Positions 51,538-60,981 of a DNA stretch of 62,546 nt are shown here, piece by piece; the first letter of the stretch is position 1, and every line of letters starts with the position of its first letter. The stretch spans positions 1 through 62,546 of the forward strand of contig NZ_VUNG01000021.1 of the NCBI RefSeq assembly GCF_009695775.1, in the 5' to 3' direction. The notes under the pieces are model-generated. The model searched no databases and was not told the DNA's origin. It saw only the letters and a list, made by a program, of their open reading frames with translations. Source of the stretch: Hallella mizrahii (GTDB lineage Bacteria; Bacteroidota; Bacteroidia; Bacteroidales; Bacteroidaceae). Both the position numbers and the translations under genes were made by a program.

Positions 51538-51641
51538 ACCTCTATTTTGTCTTTACGACGATGAACACCATGTCTGCTCCTTCTATTGAAGGTCTCACTT
51601 GAATTTCCTTCTTATCGATGCAAATGTTTCCCACAAATTGT

Positions 51642-51649
51642 GTACCTTT
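51642..51649 (+). promoter_or_regulatory. -7 element of YbjQ-domain gene
   Basis: TACCTTTG, 22 bases before the ATG at 51672. Confidence 0.55.
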
Positions 51650-51671
51650 GTATTAATAAATACGAATAACT

Positions 51672-52694
51672 ATGAAAAGGTTTTTGGTTACGACGACACC
51701 ATTGCTTGACGGCATCAAAATCCAAGAATATCTTGGTGTAGTGAATGCCAACATCGTTATTGGTGCCAATGTCATTTCGGACTTCGCCGCATCTCTCACT
51801 GATTTCTTTGGTGGAACATCTGACTCCTACCAAAAGAGGATGAATGAAATGTATGAAAGCGCCATCAAAGAACTGAAGCGTAAGACAATGCTTATGGGAG
51901 GGAATGCTATTGTCAGTTTTAATGTGGATTTTGACGAACTCTCAGGAAAGGGAAAATCCATGTTTATGCTTAGTGCTACTGGTACAGCTTGTGTAGCAAA
52001 TCTGAATGAAGACATAAAATTGTCCGACAATGGTAGTATAATAAGTGCTGATAATGTAAAGAGAGTTGTGGAAAAGAATAAGATTTTAAAGAAGCTCTCT
52101 TCACATGAAGCATTAACTGCTTCCGATTGTAATCAAATGCTTGCTAACCCTTCATGTGATTACTTGGAATACATCTTCCAATATTATTACCCAATATTCA
52201 GAAAAGACGGGAACTTAAACTATAGTGAAGAGACTAAACAGCTTGTTTCATTATTGCAGGAACAAGAAGTTGTTCCAATTGTGTATAAGTATTATCCTCA
52301 GAACAAAGCTATTGCAAAACTTATAATTGGATGCAGCTTGTTTGATCCTAAATCTGTCCTTGATCTTCTTTCCAAAGACAAGGACCTTGCAATTGATGTC
52401 TTAGCGGCTGATAAGCCATACTATAATATGGAAGATGTGGCAATCATGGAGCAGATTATAAAAGGTTTCGAGGAACTTCCTGACATCGCTACGCATACCA
52501 AAGGAAAGCTTGGACTCTTTGGGAAGGAAACCGACATTATTATATGTCCCTATGGTCATAAATATTTACCAGAGAATAATTGCTGTCCTACGTGTGGAAC
52601 TGATGTTCGAGGACTTACTATTGATGACAGAGAAATAGTAGAGAATTTCAAAACCAAGGTTCAAGTTATCAAGAAAGAACTAAGCGGAAACTAA
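51672..52694 (+). CDS. YbjQ-domain protein with zinc ribbon
   Basis: 340 residues. Residues 1-110 form a YbjQ/UPF0145 domain (TTPLLDGIKIQEYLGVV, then FFGGTSDSY, GGNAIVSFNVDFD, and ATGTACVA). A helical middle section of about 180 residues is unrecognised. A C-terminal zinc ribbon uses CPYGH and CPTCG (residues about 295-315). Such proteins are soluble and of unknown role; the ribbon suggests binding to nucleic acid or another protein. It has its own promoter and lies outside the transfer genes. Confidence 0.8.
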   Translation: MKRFLVTTTPLLDGIKIQEYLGVVNANIVIGANVISDFAASLTDFFGGTSDSYQKRMNEMYESAIKELKRKTMLMGGNAIVSFNVDFDELSGKGKSMFMLSATGTACVANLNEDIKLSDNGSIISADNVKRVVEKNKILKKLSSHEALTASDCNQMLANPSCDYLEYIFQYYYPIFRKDGNLNYSEETKQLVSLLQEQEVVPIVYKYYPQNKAIAKLIIGCSLFDPKSVLDLLSKDKDLAIDVLAADKPYYNMEDVAIMEQIIKGFEELPDIATHTKGKLGLFGKETDIIICPYGHKYLPENNCCPTCGTDVRGLTIDDREIVENFKTKVQVIKKELSGN

Positions 52695-52822
52695 GGGTTC
52701 ACTTGTTGGTTTTGGGCAATATCTTTTGCTTCGCAGCATTAAAAGCTGCGAAGCAGAAGGTGTTGATTATAGAATTATCAAAAAATGGGGTCAAACTTCT
52801 CATGGCTGGATTGCATAAAATG

Positions 52823-53290
52823 TTAGTACCGCTTGTTTTGTCCACCCATAGGAATAGGCCACGCCTTTAAGCTATTGGTAGTAGAGGTAGGATAAATTTT
52901 ATTACCATTTTCAACTCTAATCCTATTTTGCTTCTTATTGTTCTCTTCTTTTCTATATTCTCTTGTATCTATGGTTCTACTTTTTCCGAGTGCCTGCTTT
53001 ATCTTTTCTGTTTCTTTAGCTAATATATATGCTTCTTTCTTTTCTCTCAGTCTTTGTCGAAGTTCAGCTTTTTTCTTTTTTTTCGCTTGCCACTCTATTC
53101 GGCGATCGAAGTTTCTTGCTGCCTTAGAGATTTTTTTTGATTGCTCGTCACCATTATTAGCGAATGAGTAATCCACCAATTTCAAATTATTTCTGTCTAT
53201 CTCGCCAATGGAGTCCTCTTTAGAATAGGATTTGCGAATTTCATTCAACGCTTGCTTTGACTTATCAGAGAGAAAATCAGCTAATTTCAT
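52823..53290 (-). CDS. Hypothetical charged coiled-coil protein
   Basis: 155 residues, about one third Lys and Arg or Glu. Residues 60-105 are a coiled coil (KKKKAELRQRLREKKEAYI). No signal peptide, membrane helix or domain is seen. It lies alone, leftward, between the YbjQ-domain and FKBP genes. Because of its basic nature it might bind nucleic acid, but function is unknown. Confidence 0.55.
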   Translation of the reverse strand: MKLADFLSDKSKQALNEIRKSYSKEDSIGEIDRNNLKLVDYSFANNGDEQSKKISKAARNFDRRIEWQAKKKKKAELRQRLREKKEAYILAKETEKIKQALGKSRTIDTREYRKEENNKKQNRIRVENGNKIYPTSTTNSLKAWPIPMGGQNKRY

Positions 53291-53378
53291 AGAATTATGT
53301 TAGTAAAGAAAGAATGTTGATAATGACTAATAACTTGGCATTAATGCCTTGTTACATCATGTTGGACTCAATAGCTCT

Positions 53379-53777
53379 TTACGCCACCCCTATCAGCTCA
53401 ATGTCGAAGATGAGCGTGGAACCGCCGGGGATGCCGGGTTGCGAGAATTTGCCATAGCCCATCTCTGCCGGGATATAGAGCTCCCACTCATCGCCGACGT
53501 GCATCTGCTGCAGGGCAATGATCCATCCGTCTATCAGGTCGCTCAGTCGCATGGCAATCGGCGTGCTGCCCCGACTGCTGTCGAACTTCCTGCCGTCGAT
53601 GGTCCAGCCGGTGTAGTGAACGGTGACGATGCTTCGTCTTTGAGGCTGTGCCCCGTTAGGCTTACCCTCCTTCAATACTTTATAATAGATGCCTTTGGGG
53701 AGCGCTTTAACGCCCTCCTCCTTGGCTTTATCCTCCAACCACTTGCGGTTGGCAATAATGTATTCGCGCTTAGACAT
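53379..53777 (-). CDS. FKBP-type peptidyl-prolyl isomerase
   Basis: 132 residues. The FKBP fold covers residues 30-132 (VTVHYTGWTIDGRKFDSS, LIDGWIIALQQMHVGDEWELYIPAEMGYG, IPGGSTLIFDIELIGV) with the aromatic active-site positions kept. No signal peptide, so it acts in the cytoplasm as a folding helper. A -7 element (TACCTTTG, 53822-53829 on the minus strand) drives it alone. Confidence 0.95.
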   Translation of the reverse strand: MSKREYIIANRKWLEDKAKEEGVKALPKGIYYKVLKEGKPNGAQPQRRSIVTVHYTGWTIDGRKFDSSRGSTPIAMRLSDLIDGWIIALQQMHVGDEWELYIPAEMGYGKFSQPGIPGGSTLIFDIELIGVA

Positions 53778-53821
53778 TATGCTTGCTATTTTGTGGTTTT
53801 ACTATCTTATCTTTACATTTA

Positions 53822-53829
53822 CAAAGGTA
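53822..53829 (-). promoter_or_regulatory. -7 element of FKBP gene
   Basis: CAAAGGTA on the plus strand reads TACCTTTG on the minus strand, about 45 bases before the ATG at 53777. Confidence 0.5.
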
Positions 53830-53862
53830 CCACTTTTTTCAGTTTGACTGGCAATATTATAT

Positions 53863-54386
53863 CCTAAAATCCGCAAGAAGAGCCTGTAATGCCAGTTTTG
53901 ACCCAAAATCTATTTCTTTGTGAGAATTGTAGACAAAAACGGCTCCTATCCTTTCGATTAGCATCTTTTGGCGTACAACAACCCCTTACCCCATAAAGCG
54001 TTTAGGAGCTCACCGCTATAAAATTCAACATGTCTGCTTTCATTATCCGAAATCAGATTTGAAGACGGTCGCATACGCATTCTGCTCAGTGTAGATATTA
54101 AGTACAAACTGCCTTGCCGTCTTAATCCACTTTGCGGGCACAGTGATGAACTTGAAGGTGAAGTCTTTCAGTCTGCTCGTGGGTTTAAGACCAAATGGCT
54201 TCAAGTCCTTTGCCTGCACAAGGAATTGATAGAATTTGTATTTTTGCCATGCCGTGTTAATGAATTGCTAATTTGTTTTTACACCACTAAGTTAAGTGAT
54301 TTTTTTGACATAGACAAATCCTGAGCAACTTTTTGTTGCTCAGGACGTTATAAGATATTAGAGACTATAGTGGTGCGGATATTAGG
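53863..54386 (-). mobile_element. IS1380-type remnant with both ends
   Basis: The ends CCTAAAATCCGCA (53863-53875) and TGCGGATATTAGG (54374-54386) are inverted repeats with one mismatch in 13. Between them, minus-strand codons 54043-54262 encode the last part of an IS1380-type transposase (FTFKFITVPAKWIKTARQF, ending KSDFG and stop). Most of the transposase is deleted, but the leader remains: a perfect 10-base hairpin CCTGAGCAAC/GTTGCTCAGG (54320-54343) sits just before the old start region. Dead but structurally clear. No target duplication was found. Confidence 0.75.
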
Positions 54387-54395
54387 TACAAGACA

Positions 54396-54602
54396 TTATT
54401 CTTCACTGCCGCTCCACAGACTGCCGCTTCCAAAGGAGGAAGATTCATCTGATGTGATGAAACTGTTGCCCTTGCTATTTGCGGCTCCCGTGGCCGGCTC
54501 TTCGCTGATGCCTATTGTAATTGAACCTGAACCGGCCATGATGCCCTCTGGCTCAACAGCCTTTACCTTGATACTGGGTGACAGATATATTTTCTTCTTC
54601 AT
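54396..54602 (-). CDS. Short surface-locus peptide
   Basis: 68 residues. The N-terminus MKKKIYLSPSIKVKAVEPEGIMAGSG follows a pattern common in Prevotella: a short peptide with KKxYxxPS, a central MMAGS-like segment and a Ser/Gly/acidic tail. These peptides often sit next to large secreted proteins; they may be processed signals or lipid-independent secreted peptides. Its gene lies 66 bases after the end of the GLUG protein gene and probably shares its transcript. Confidence 0.65.
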   Translation of the reverse strand: MKKKIYLSPSIKVKAVEPEGIMAGSGSITIGISEEPATGAANSKGNSFITSDESSSFGSGSLWSGSEE

Positions 54603-54668
54603 AATGCGATTATTATTTACGGTGTTGTTTAATGATGATAACTTATTCTTTAGAAATGGAATATATGC

Positions 54669-57600
54669 TTACTTCTTCACAATCTTCTTCCCGTTGACCA
54701 CGTAGATACCGGTAGCAAGGCTGTTCTTGACATCTTCGTAATTGTCGGCTATCTTCCGGCCTTGCAAATCGTAAACGGCACCGCTGCTGATGCTGCTCCC
54801 TGCGTTGACGGAACTGATACCGGTGGAAACGCCATCAACGACAAAGCGATAGCTCTTGGCTGCGGATGCCGATGGCAGGACAAGGTATGCACGGTAAGCG
54901 GGAATAGTAGCATTGGCATTCTCCGTTTTTATCGGATGCCAATAGTTGTCGGATTGCAGGATGTAAGCACCGGCATTAGCGGCCTCTTCATTCGTCAAGC
55001 CTGTTACAGTACCCACGAAGACTGTAGAGGATGTCGACGCCGGTTGTGCTCTCACACTGATATTCTCACCGCCCAGATTCACGGACCTATCCGTCACCTT
55101 TATCATATAGGGCTGATAAGCAGAGAGCATATTACCCGAGCCTGTGGTGAAGTTCACCGTAGTATGGGCATCATCTACATTGCTGAAATCACTGTAAGTG
55201 GTGTTCACAGGAACGGGCAGGTCATAGGGCAGGCAAACCGTATAATATCCCTCACTGAACGTGCGGCTGTTGGTCAACTTCTTGGCAAGGAACTCCAAGC
55301 CAACCGGCAGTGCAGTGCCGTCAGTGATCCGGAAGTCGTCGCACGTCCATCCGTCGGCGCCATGGTAGATATAGTTGGCTGATCCTTTCTTGCTCTCCTT
55401 GCAGGGCGTTGGTATCGTGTCCTCGCCTAAGGTCTGGCCCCAGGCTGATCCGAGCTTGCCGAGCACATAGCCGCTCTTGAGCTGGGCAACGGTAACAAGC
55501 TCCCCACTTGCTGAAAAATCACTGTTAATGTAATAGCAATTATTGACAGTGCCGTCGCTTCTATCATCGTCATTAAATGAATAAATGATAGGATCATACA
55601 TCCAGTCACTTTTATCAGTACCAAGGAAAAGACAATTACTTATTATGTTGTCTTTATTAGATGCTGAAAGGTAATCGAAGGATCCAGCGATGCCGCCGGA
55701 AACTTCTTCTGCATAGACATCGGCATCCGACCAGCAGTCGGTTATCTTGCCACCTTTCGTAACATTACCCACGATACCGCCTCCTAAACCTGCACACTTT
55801 AGTTTACCACTGAAAGAACAGTTACTTACGAGGCCACCAACCATCATATTGGCTATACCACCTAAACCATTATAGTCATTGCTGGATATGCTGTCTGTGA
55901 TGATGCCCTCAACATGCAGGTTGGTTATCTTGCTATTGCTGTTGATGACACCAAACAGACCGGGATATTCCTGATATTCGTGTTTTCCGATGTTGATCGT
56001 ATGATGAGCGCCATCGAATGTACCATTGTAGTTTTCAATAGCCTTCCACGATCCTGTCCCTTCGCCGTAAACAGAGACCAAGTCGATATCCTTCGTGAGT
56101 TTGGCACTGACATCGCCTCTGACGTTGTTGACGAAATTGCGGAACTTGACGAGGTCCTCAGCCGTACTCAGCAGAAAAGGATTCTCCGTTGTGCCGTCAC
56201 CATTCAGGTTGATACCCACATTGAGCACACAGTTCACCTTCATGTCGGCAAGCACCTTCGTATCGGCGGTCACGGCAACTTCTTCATTGTCGCCGTCCGT
56301 CGTATTGTAACTGACATTATAGATATACTCTGCGTCGTAGCCGTCGCCCGCGAGTTCCTGTATTGTGGGCAGGTTAAACTTATTATATCGGTTCACGAAG
56401 AGCGTGTCGAATGCGACGTTGTTCTTCAGGAACTGCACGAGATAGACCTGTGCCGAGTCGGCAGCCGTGAGGCATGGCACGGTGTCGGTACCGAGGATCT
56501 GTCCCCACACATTCGTGCTGCCGCCATTCTGCAGGGCATGAGCCACGTAGCCGCTCTTGAGCTGCTCCGCCGTCACCTGAGTGGCTTTCGAATCTGTGCC
56601 GTTGAGGTAGTAACAGTTGGATATGGTGCCAAGAAAGTAACCGGCAATACTGTTATTATTGTAATATGGAGTCTCTTTATCTAAGGTTAGATGAAACAGA
56701 TTTCCATAAAAAAGGCAATTAACGATACTACCGCTTTTCCAATCACCAGTGCCACAGATACCACCACAATAATATTGGCTCGCCTGGCCCGCCTTTATTT
56801 TTGCATCAGACCAGCAGTTGCTGATTTTACCATATGAATAACCGGCAATACCACCGATTCCTTCTGCGTCTTTATTAAAATTTCCACTGAATGAGCACTT
56901 GTCAATTTTGCCAGCATTATAAGCTGCAACTCCTCCAGAAAACTCACCAGAATAGATATAACCTTCTACATGCAAATTGAGTATTTCTCCACCATTGTAT
57001 CCGAATAGCCCTTGATAAGGTTGACTCTTTTTATTTACCGATGCATAAATATATAAGCCAGAAATACTCTTGCCATTACCATTGAATGTACCGGTAAATT
57101 TCGAATAGTCTGTTAGATTCCTTGCTGCTTCTCCTTTTCTTATCACTCCTATTGGCTCCCACGACCCAATACTCTTTCCGCACACGGTTGACAAGTCGAT
57201 GTCATCGGTGAGTTCACCGCTGATGTCTGTGTTGCCTAAGTTCACGTAGTCACGGAATGCGGCAAGGTTCTCGGCAGTGCCGATGAGATAAGGCTCGTCG
57301 GTGGTGCCGGAGCCCTCGAGGTCAAGAGTAGCCGTGTAGCTGCATGCCACCTGCATGTCGGCAGTAACCTGCGTGTCCTTGGTCACTTCCATCTTGGTGT
57401 CGTTGATTGTCGTCTTATACGCGGGGGTATAGACGAGATACTTACTGTAGCTGCCACCCGCAATCTTCTCGGCTGTCGGCAAGTTGAGTGTGTCGTAGCG
57501 GTTCACATAGATTGAGTCGAAGGCTGTGCTGCCCTGCAGGTACTTCACGAGGTAAACCTGTGCCGAGTCGTTGCCTGTCAGCATCGGTGTGTCATCAGTG

Positions 57601-60600
57601 TTGAGCGTCTGGCCCCATACGGCATCGGTGCGGCCAGCCTGCAAGGCACGGGCAATGGCACCGCTCTGGAGTTGGGCAGCTGTGACGAGGGTAGCTCTTG
57701 GAGCCAGAGAATCCTTCGGTAGGAATACATCGGCAAAGCAGTTAATGACCGTGCCACTGCTACGTACTACGATGGATGAGGATCCTTCGTCAGCCGAATA
57801 AGATGGGTTGTATTGCGAGTAAATATTGTTAGCGGTAAAGCAGTTGCTGATCACACCCGTGGGATTGTTGTATCCGCAGATACCGGCAAGTGTCTTCGTG
57901 TTAGCACCGCTCCAGATATGCTGGATGGTCGTGCCTATGACTGCACAGTCGATGATTGTACCTGAGTTCTTGCTTACAATACCTGCGAGGTTATTGTAAT
58001 TACCGCACTGCACGAGGCTGTTCTTTACTAAGATGCCGCTTACAGTTCCGGCATTCGATCTTGCAACGAGAGCACTTCCCTCATTGCCTTGTATTAATTC
58101 TCGAGCTTTATCAAGGGTGAGGTTTTTCACTACACCGCCTGTCACGATAGAAGAAAAGAGAGGGTTCCATGTGCCTGCGCCCTGATTGAAGTTGGATAAC
58201 GTATGTCCGTTACCATCGAGTGTACCAGCAAAGTTATTGATCATCGGCCAAACCGATTTTACGGAACCATAATCAATATCCGCTGTGAACTTTGCTTTAA
58301 TTGTTGTGTTACCAAGATTCACATAGTCGCAGAACGCTAAGAGGTCTGTCGTGGACGCAATCTCATAAGGAGTCTCGATGGTTCCGGAGCCAGGGAGCGT
58401 AAGACCGCTGATCGTTGCTGTGCAAGCGAGTGTGAGGTCGCTTGTGATTGGAGTCTCTGTAGTCACGGCATTGCCGGTAGTGCCATCAGAAGTGAGCTCA
58501 CTGCATGAAACGGTATACGATAGTCCTGGATTGTAGCTGCTGCCAAGGAAATCCTTTGCGAGCGGTAGAGTGTTCAGCGGTTTATTCCTGTTGACGAAAG
58601 TAGTGTCGAAAGCGATGTCGTCGTGAGTATAGATCACACGATACAGTTGTGCCTCCTCGTCGGAAGTGAGGCACGGCATGGTATCAGTGCCAATAGTCTG
58701 TCCCCAGATGTTCGTTTCAGCGCCGTTCTGCAAAGCATAAGCCACATATCCGCTCTTGAGCTGATCAGCAGTTATCTTTGTTGTAGCATTTTCATCGCTA
58801 CCGTTGAGGTAGTAGCAGTTGGTGACGGCGCCATAGGATTTTGCTATTGCATTAACACCCGATGAGCCAGTTACTTTACCTGTGAATAGACAGTTGGTTA
58901 TTTTAGAAGTGTCAGTAATCTCGGTATCGGAATTAGTATAATTACTAACAAAACCAGCTATGCCACCGACACCAGAATGCCCTGATATTTCTGCATCTGA
59001 CCAACAGTTAATTATCTGACCACCCTTGTATACCAATCCTGCAATGCCACCGTATTGCTGACCTGTCTTTCCAAAATCAGATATCTTACCACTGAACGAA
59101 CAGTAACTTACTATTCCTGAGTTTACACCTACTATACCGCCAACATGAACAGCTTCAGATGTAATGTTTACTGTTATAGCTCCGTTCACATGTAGATTTT
59201 CTACAATGCCAGGTTTGTAGAGGTTTCCAAAAAGACCTAAAGGCCCCTCAGTACCATAATTATCCTTTTTGAAGTAAAGAGACTTGATAGCATGTCTGTT
59301 GCCGTTAAAAGTTCCCCTATATTCAAGTTTATAACCTGAGGCTATAGGCTCCCACGACCCAATGCTTTCTCCGCATACTGTCGACAGGTCGATGTCTTGT
59401 GTGAGTTTACCGCAGATTGCCGTATTTCCTAAGTTGACGTAGTCGCGGAAAGCGGCAAGGTTTTCAGCAGTACTAATGAGGTAAGGATAATCGGTAGTGC
59501 CCTTGCCATTAAGGCCAGGTGACACAGTGTAGCTGCATGTCACCTGCATGTCAGCAGTGACCTTCGTGTCCTTCGTTACTTCCGTCTCAGAGTTGTCAAT
59601 TACCGCCTTATACGCTGGGGTGTAGACAAGATACTTGCTGTAGTTGCTGCCTGCGAGTCTCTCTGCGGTCGGAAGATTGAGAGTATTGTATCGGTTCACG
59701 TAGAGTGAGTCAAATGCTGTACTGCCCTGTAGATATTTCACGAAATACACTTGTGCCGAGTCTACGGAAGTAAGGCGCGGCATTGTATCAGTGCCGATGG
59801 TCTGTCCCCACACATACGTGTTATTCCCGTTCTGTAAGGCTTGAGCCACGTAGCCACTCTTGAGCTGGTCCGCAGTAACCTGAGTGGCTTTGGAATCTGT
59901 GCCGTTGAGATAGTAGCAGTTGGAGATGGTGCCTTTTGATCCATCACTGACTATGCTGTTATTATTGTAATATGGTATTTCCGTAGGATTGGCATCCTTC
60001 GTAACGTAATATCTATTAATAAGTTTACCCCCAAAAAGGCAATTACTAATACTGCCTTCACTGTAACCGCAAATACCTCCATTGTCATTCGGTTGTGCAT
60101 ATATTTTAGCATCTGACCAGCAGTTGATGATTTCACCAGCTGAATGGCCGGTAATACCACCAATATAATCACCTTTGTGGTTAAAGCTGCCGCTGAATGA
60201 GCAATTGATAATTTTGCCCAAATTCCAGGCTGCAATACCTCCGGCACAGCCACTAGGAAGATAATATCCGTTTACATGCAAATTTTGTATCTCTCCACCA
60301 TTGTAACCAAATAGTCCTTGATAATCTGTAGTTCTATTTTGAATTTTCTGATAATTAACATATAATCCAGAAATGCTTTTGCCGTTACCATTGAATGTAC
60401 CGGTAAATTCCGAAAGGCTTGTTAGATTTGCTCCACTTCCATTTCTAATCACGCCTATCGGCTCCCACGATCCAATGCTTTCTCCGCACACTGTTGACAG
60501 GTCGATGTCAGCGGTGAGTTTACCGCAAATTGATGTATTGCCAGCATTCACCTTATCACGGAAAGCTCCTAAGTCGGCGGCATCTTCTATCAGATAAGGA

Positions 60601-60785
60601 TTAGAGGAAGAGCCGTCACCTCCACCGAAGTTACCGTCCTTAGCCCACGATTGCTGATAGAAGCAGCACAACAAAAGGGCAGCCAACAGTTGAAGAGAAG
60701 AGAGAAGGGTTCTATTACAGAAGTACCCCTCTCTCATCCTACTCTCGCCGTGAGCTTGTAAGCGATCAATTAAATAGTTCTTCAT
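54669..60785 (-). CDS. Giant GLUG-repeat surface protein
   Basis: 2038 residues. A signal peptide lies at residues 18-48 (LLSSLQLLAALLLCCFYQQS, then WAK). Five long repeats follow, each with a PYLI...DLxAFRDxVNxGNT entry, a SIGSWEPI turn, GLUG-like beta units (GGIAGYSEGSISNC type) and a QLKSGYVAxALQNG...VWGQTIGTDTMP linker. The last 90 residues form a Bacteroidetes sorting domain (VYDLQGRKI, then GIYVVNGKKIV) typical of type 9 secretion or outer-membrane anchoring. Repeat 1 and repeat 4 are the most alike. A -7 box (60863-60871, minus) lies 78 bases upstream. Confidence 0.9.
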   Translation of the reverse strand: MKNYLIDRLQAHGESRMREGYFCNRTLLSSLQLLAALLLCCFYQQSWAKDGNFGGGDGSSSNPYLIEDAADLGAFRDKVNAGNTSICGKLTADIDLSTVCGESIGSWEPIGVIRNGSGANLTSLSEFTGTFNGNGKSISGLYVNYQKIQNRTTDYQGLFGYNGGEIQNLHVNGYYLPSGCAGGIAAWNLGKIINCSFSGSFNHKGDYIGGITGHSAGEIINCWSDAKIYAQPNDNGGICGYSEGSISNCLFGGKLINRYYVTKDANPTEIPYYNNNSIVSDGSKGTISNCYYLNGTDSKATQVTADQLKSGYVAQALQNGNNTYVWGQTIGTDTMPRLTSVDSAQVYFVKYLQGSTAFDSLYVNRYNTLNLPTAERLAGSNYSKYLVYTPAYKAVIDNSETEVTKDTKVTADMQVTCSYTVSPGLNGKGTTDYPYLISTAENLAAFRDYVNLGNTAICGKLTQDIDLSTVCGESIGSWEPIASGYKLEYRGTFNGNRHAIKSLYFKKDNYGTEGPLGLFGNLYKPGIVENLHVNGAITVNITSEAVHVGGIVGVNSGIVSYCSFSGKISDFGKTGQQYGGIAGLVYKGGQIINCWSDAEISGHSGVGGIAGFVSNYTNSDTEITDTSKITNCLFTGKVTGSSGVNAIAKSYGAVTNCYYLNGSDENATTKITADQLKSGYVAYALQNGAETNIWGQTIGTDTMPCLTSDEEAQLYRVIYTHDDIAFDTTFVNRNKPLNTLPLAKDFLGSSYNPGLSYTVSCSELTSDGTTGNAVTTETPITSDLTLACTATISGLTLPGSGTIETPYEIASTTDLLAFCDYVNLGNTTIKAKFTADIDYGSVKSVWPMINNFAGTLDGNGHTLSNFNQGAGTWNPLFSSIVTGGVVKNLTLDKARELIQGNEGSALVARSNAGTVSGILVKNSLVQCGNYNNLAGIVSKNSGTIIDCAVIGTTIQHIWSGANTKTLAGICGYNNPTGVISNCFTANNIYSQYNPSYSADEGSSSIVVRSSGTVINCFADVFLPKDSLAPRATLVTAAQLQSGAIARALQAGRTDAVWGQTLNTDDTPMLTGNDSAQVYLVKYLQGSTAFDSIYVNRYDTLNLPTAEKIAGGSYSKYLVYTPAYKTTINDTKMEVTKDTQVTADMQVACSYTATLDLEGSGTTDEPYLIGTAENLAAFRDYVNLGNTDISGELTDDIDLSTVCGKSIGSWEPIGVIRKGEAARNLTDYSKFTGTFNGNGKSISGLYIYASVNKKSQPYQGLFGYNGGEILNLHVEGYIYSGEFSGGVAAYNAGKIDKCSFSGNFNKDAEGIGGIAGYSYGKISNCWSDAKIKAGQASQYYCGGICGTGDWKSGSIVNCLFYGNLFHLTLDKETPYYNNNSIAGYFLGTISNCYYLNGTDSKATQVTAEQLKSGYVAHALQNGGSTNVWGQILGTDTVPCLTAADSAQVYLVQFLKNNVAFDTLFVNRYNKFNLPTIQELAGDGYDAEYIYNVSYNTTDGDNEEVAVTADTKVLADMKVNCVLNVGINLNGDGTTENPFLLSTAEDLVKFRNFVNNVRGDVSAKLTKDIDLVSVYGEGTGSWKAIENYNGTFDGAHHTINIGKHEYQEYPGLFGVINSNSKITNLHVEGIITDSISSNDYNGLGGIANMMVGGLVSNCSFSGKLKCAGLGGGIVGNVTKGGKITDCWSDADVYAEEVSGGIAGSFDYLSASNKDNIISNCLFLGTDKSDWMYDPIIYSFNDDDRSDGTVNNCYYINSDFSASGELVTVAQLKSGYVLGKLGSAWGQTLGEDTIPTPCKESKKGSANYIYHGADGWTCDDFRITDGTALPVGLEFLAKKLTNSRTFSEGYYTVCLPYDLPVPVNTTYSDFSNVDDAHTTVNFTTGSGNMLSAYQPYMIKVTDRSVNLGGENISVRAQPASTSSTVFVGTVTGLTNEEAANAGAYILQSDNYWHPIKTENANATIPAYRAYLVLPSASAAKSYRFVVDGVSTGISSVNAGSSISSGAVYDLQGRKIADNYEDVKNSLATGIYVVNGKKIVKK

Positions 60786-60862
60786 ATTTATAATAGTATC
60801 TAATTAGTATTTACTTATCTCTTAATAGCATGGAAACGCAAGGCGTGCGCCCTGCAATTCAA

Positions 60863-60871
60863 GCAAAGTTA
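60863..60871 (-). promoter_or_regulatory. -7 element of GLUG protein gene
   Basis: GCAAAGTTA on the plus strand reads TAACTTTGC on the minus strand, an exact TAnnTTTG match. The leader would be about 70 bases. Confidence 0.6.
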
Positions 60872-60967
60872 GACAAACTCATGATTTAATTCAACAAATT
60901 GATGAAAAATTTGAATAACGAATGCAATTTTTAGGGGTAAAATGGGGTAAAATTGATAAAAAGGCAT

Positions 60968-60975
60968 TAATTTTG
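60968..60975 (+). promoter_or_regulatory. -7 element, near-leaderless regulator start
   Basis: TAATTTTG followed by TGGTGT and the ATG at 60982. The transcript would start at the codon itself. Confidence 0.55.
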
Positions 60976-60981
60976 TGGTGT

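Noticed and set aside
54669..60785. Regular repeats that could suggest a CRISPR array
   Set aside because: Repeats are about 1.1 kb, coding and in frame; no short repeat-spacer order and no cas genes in the window.
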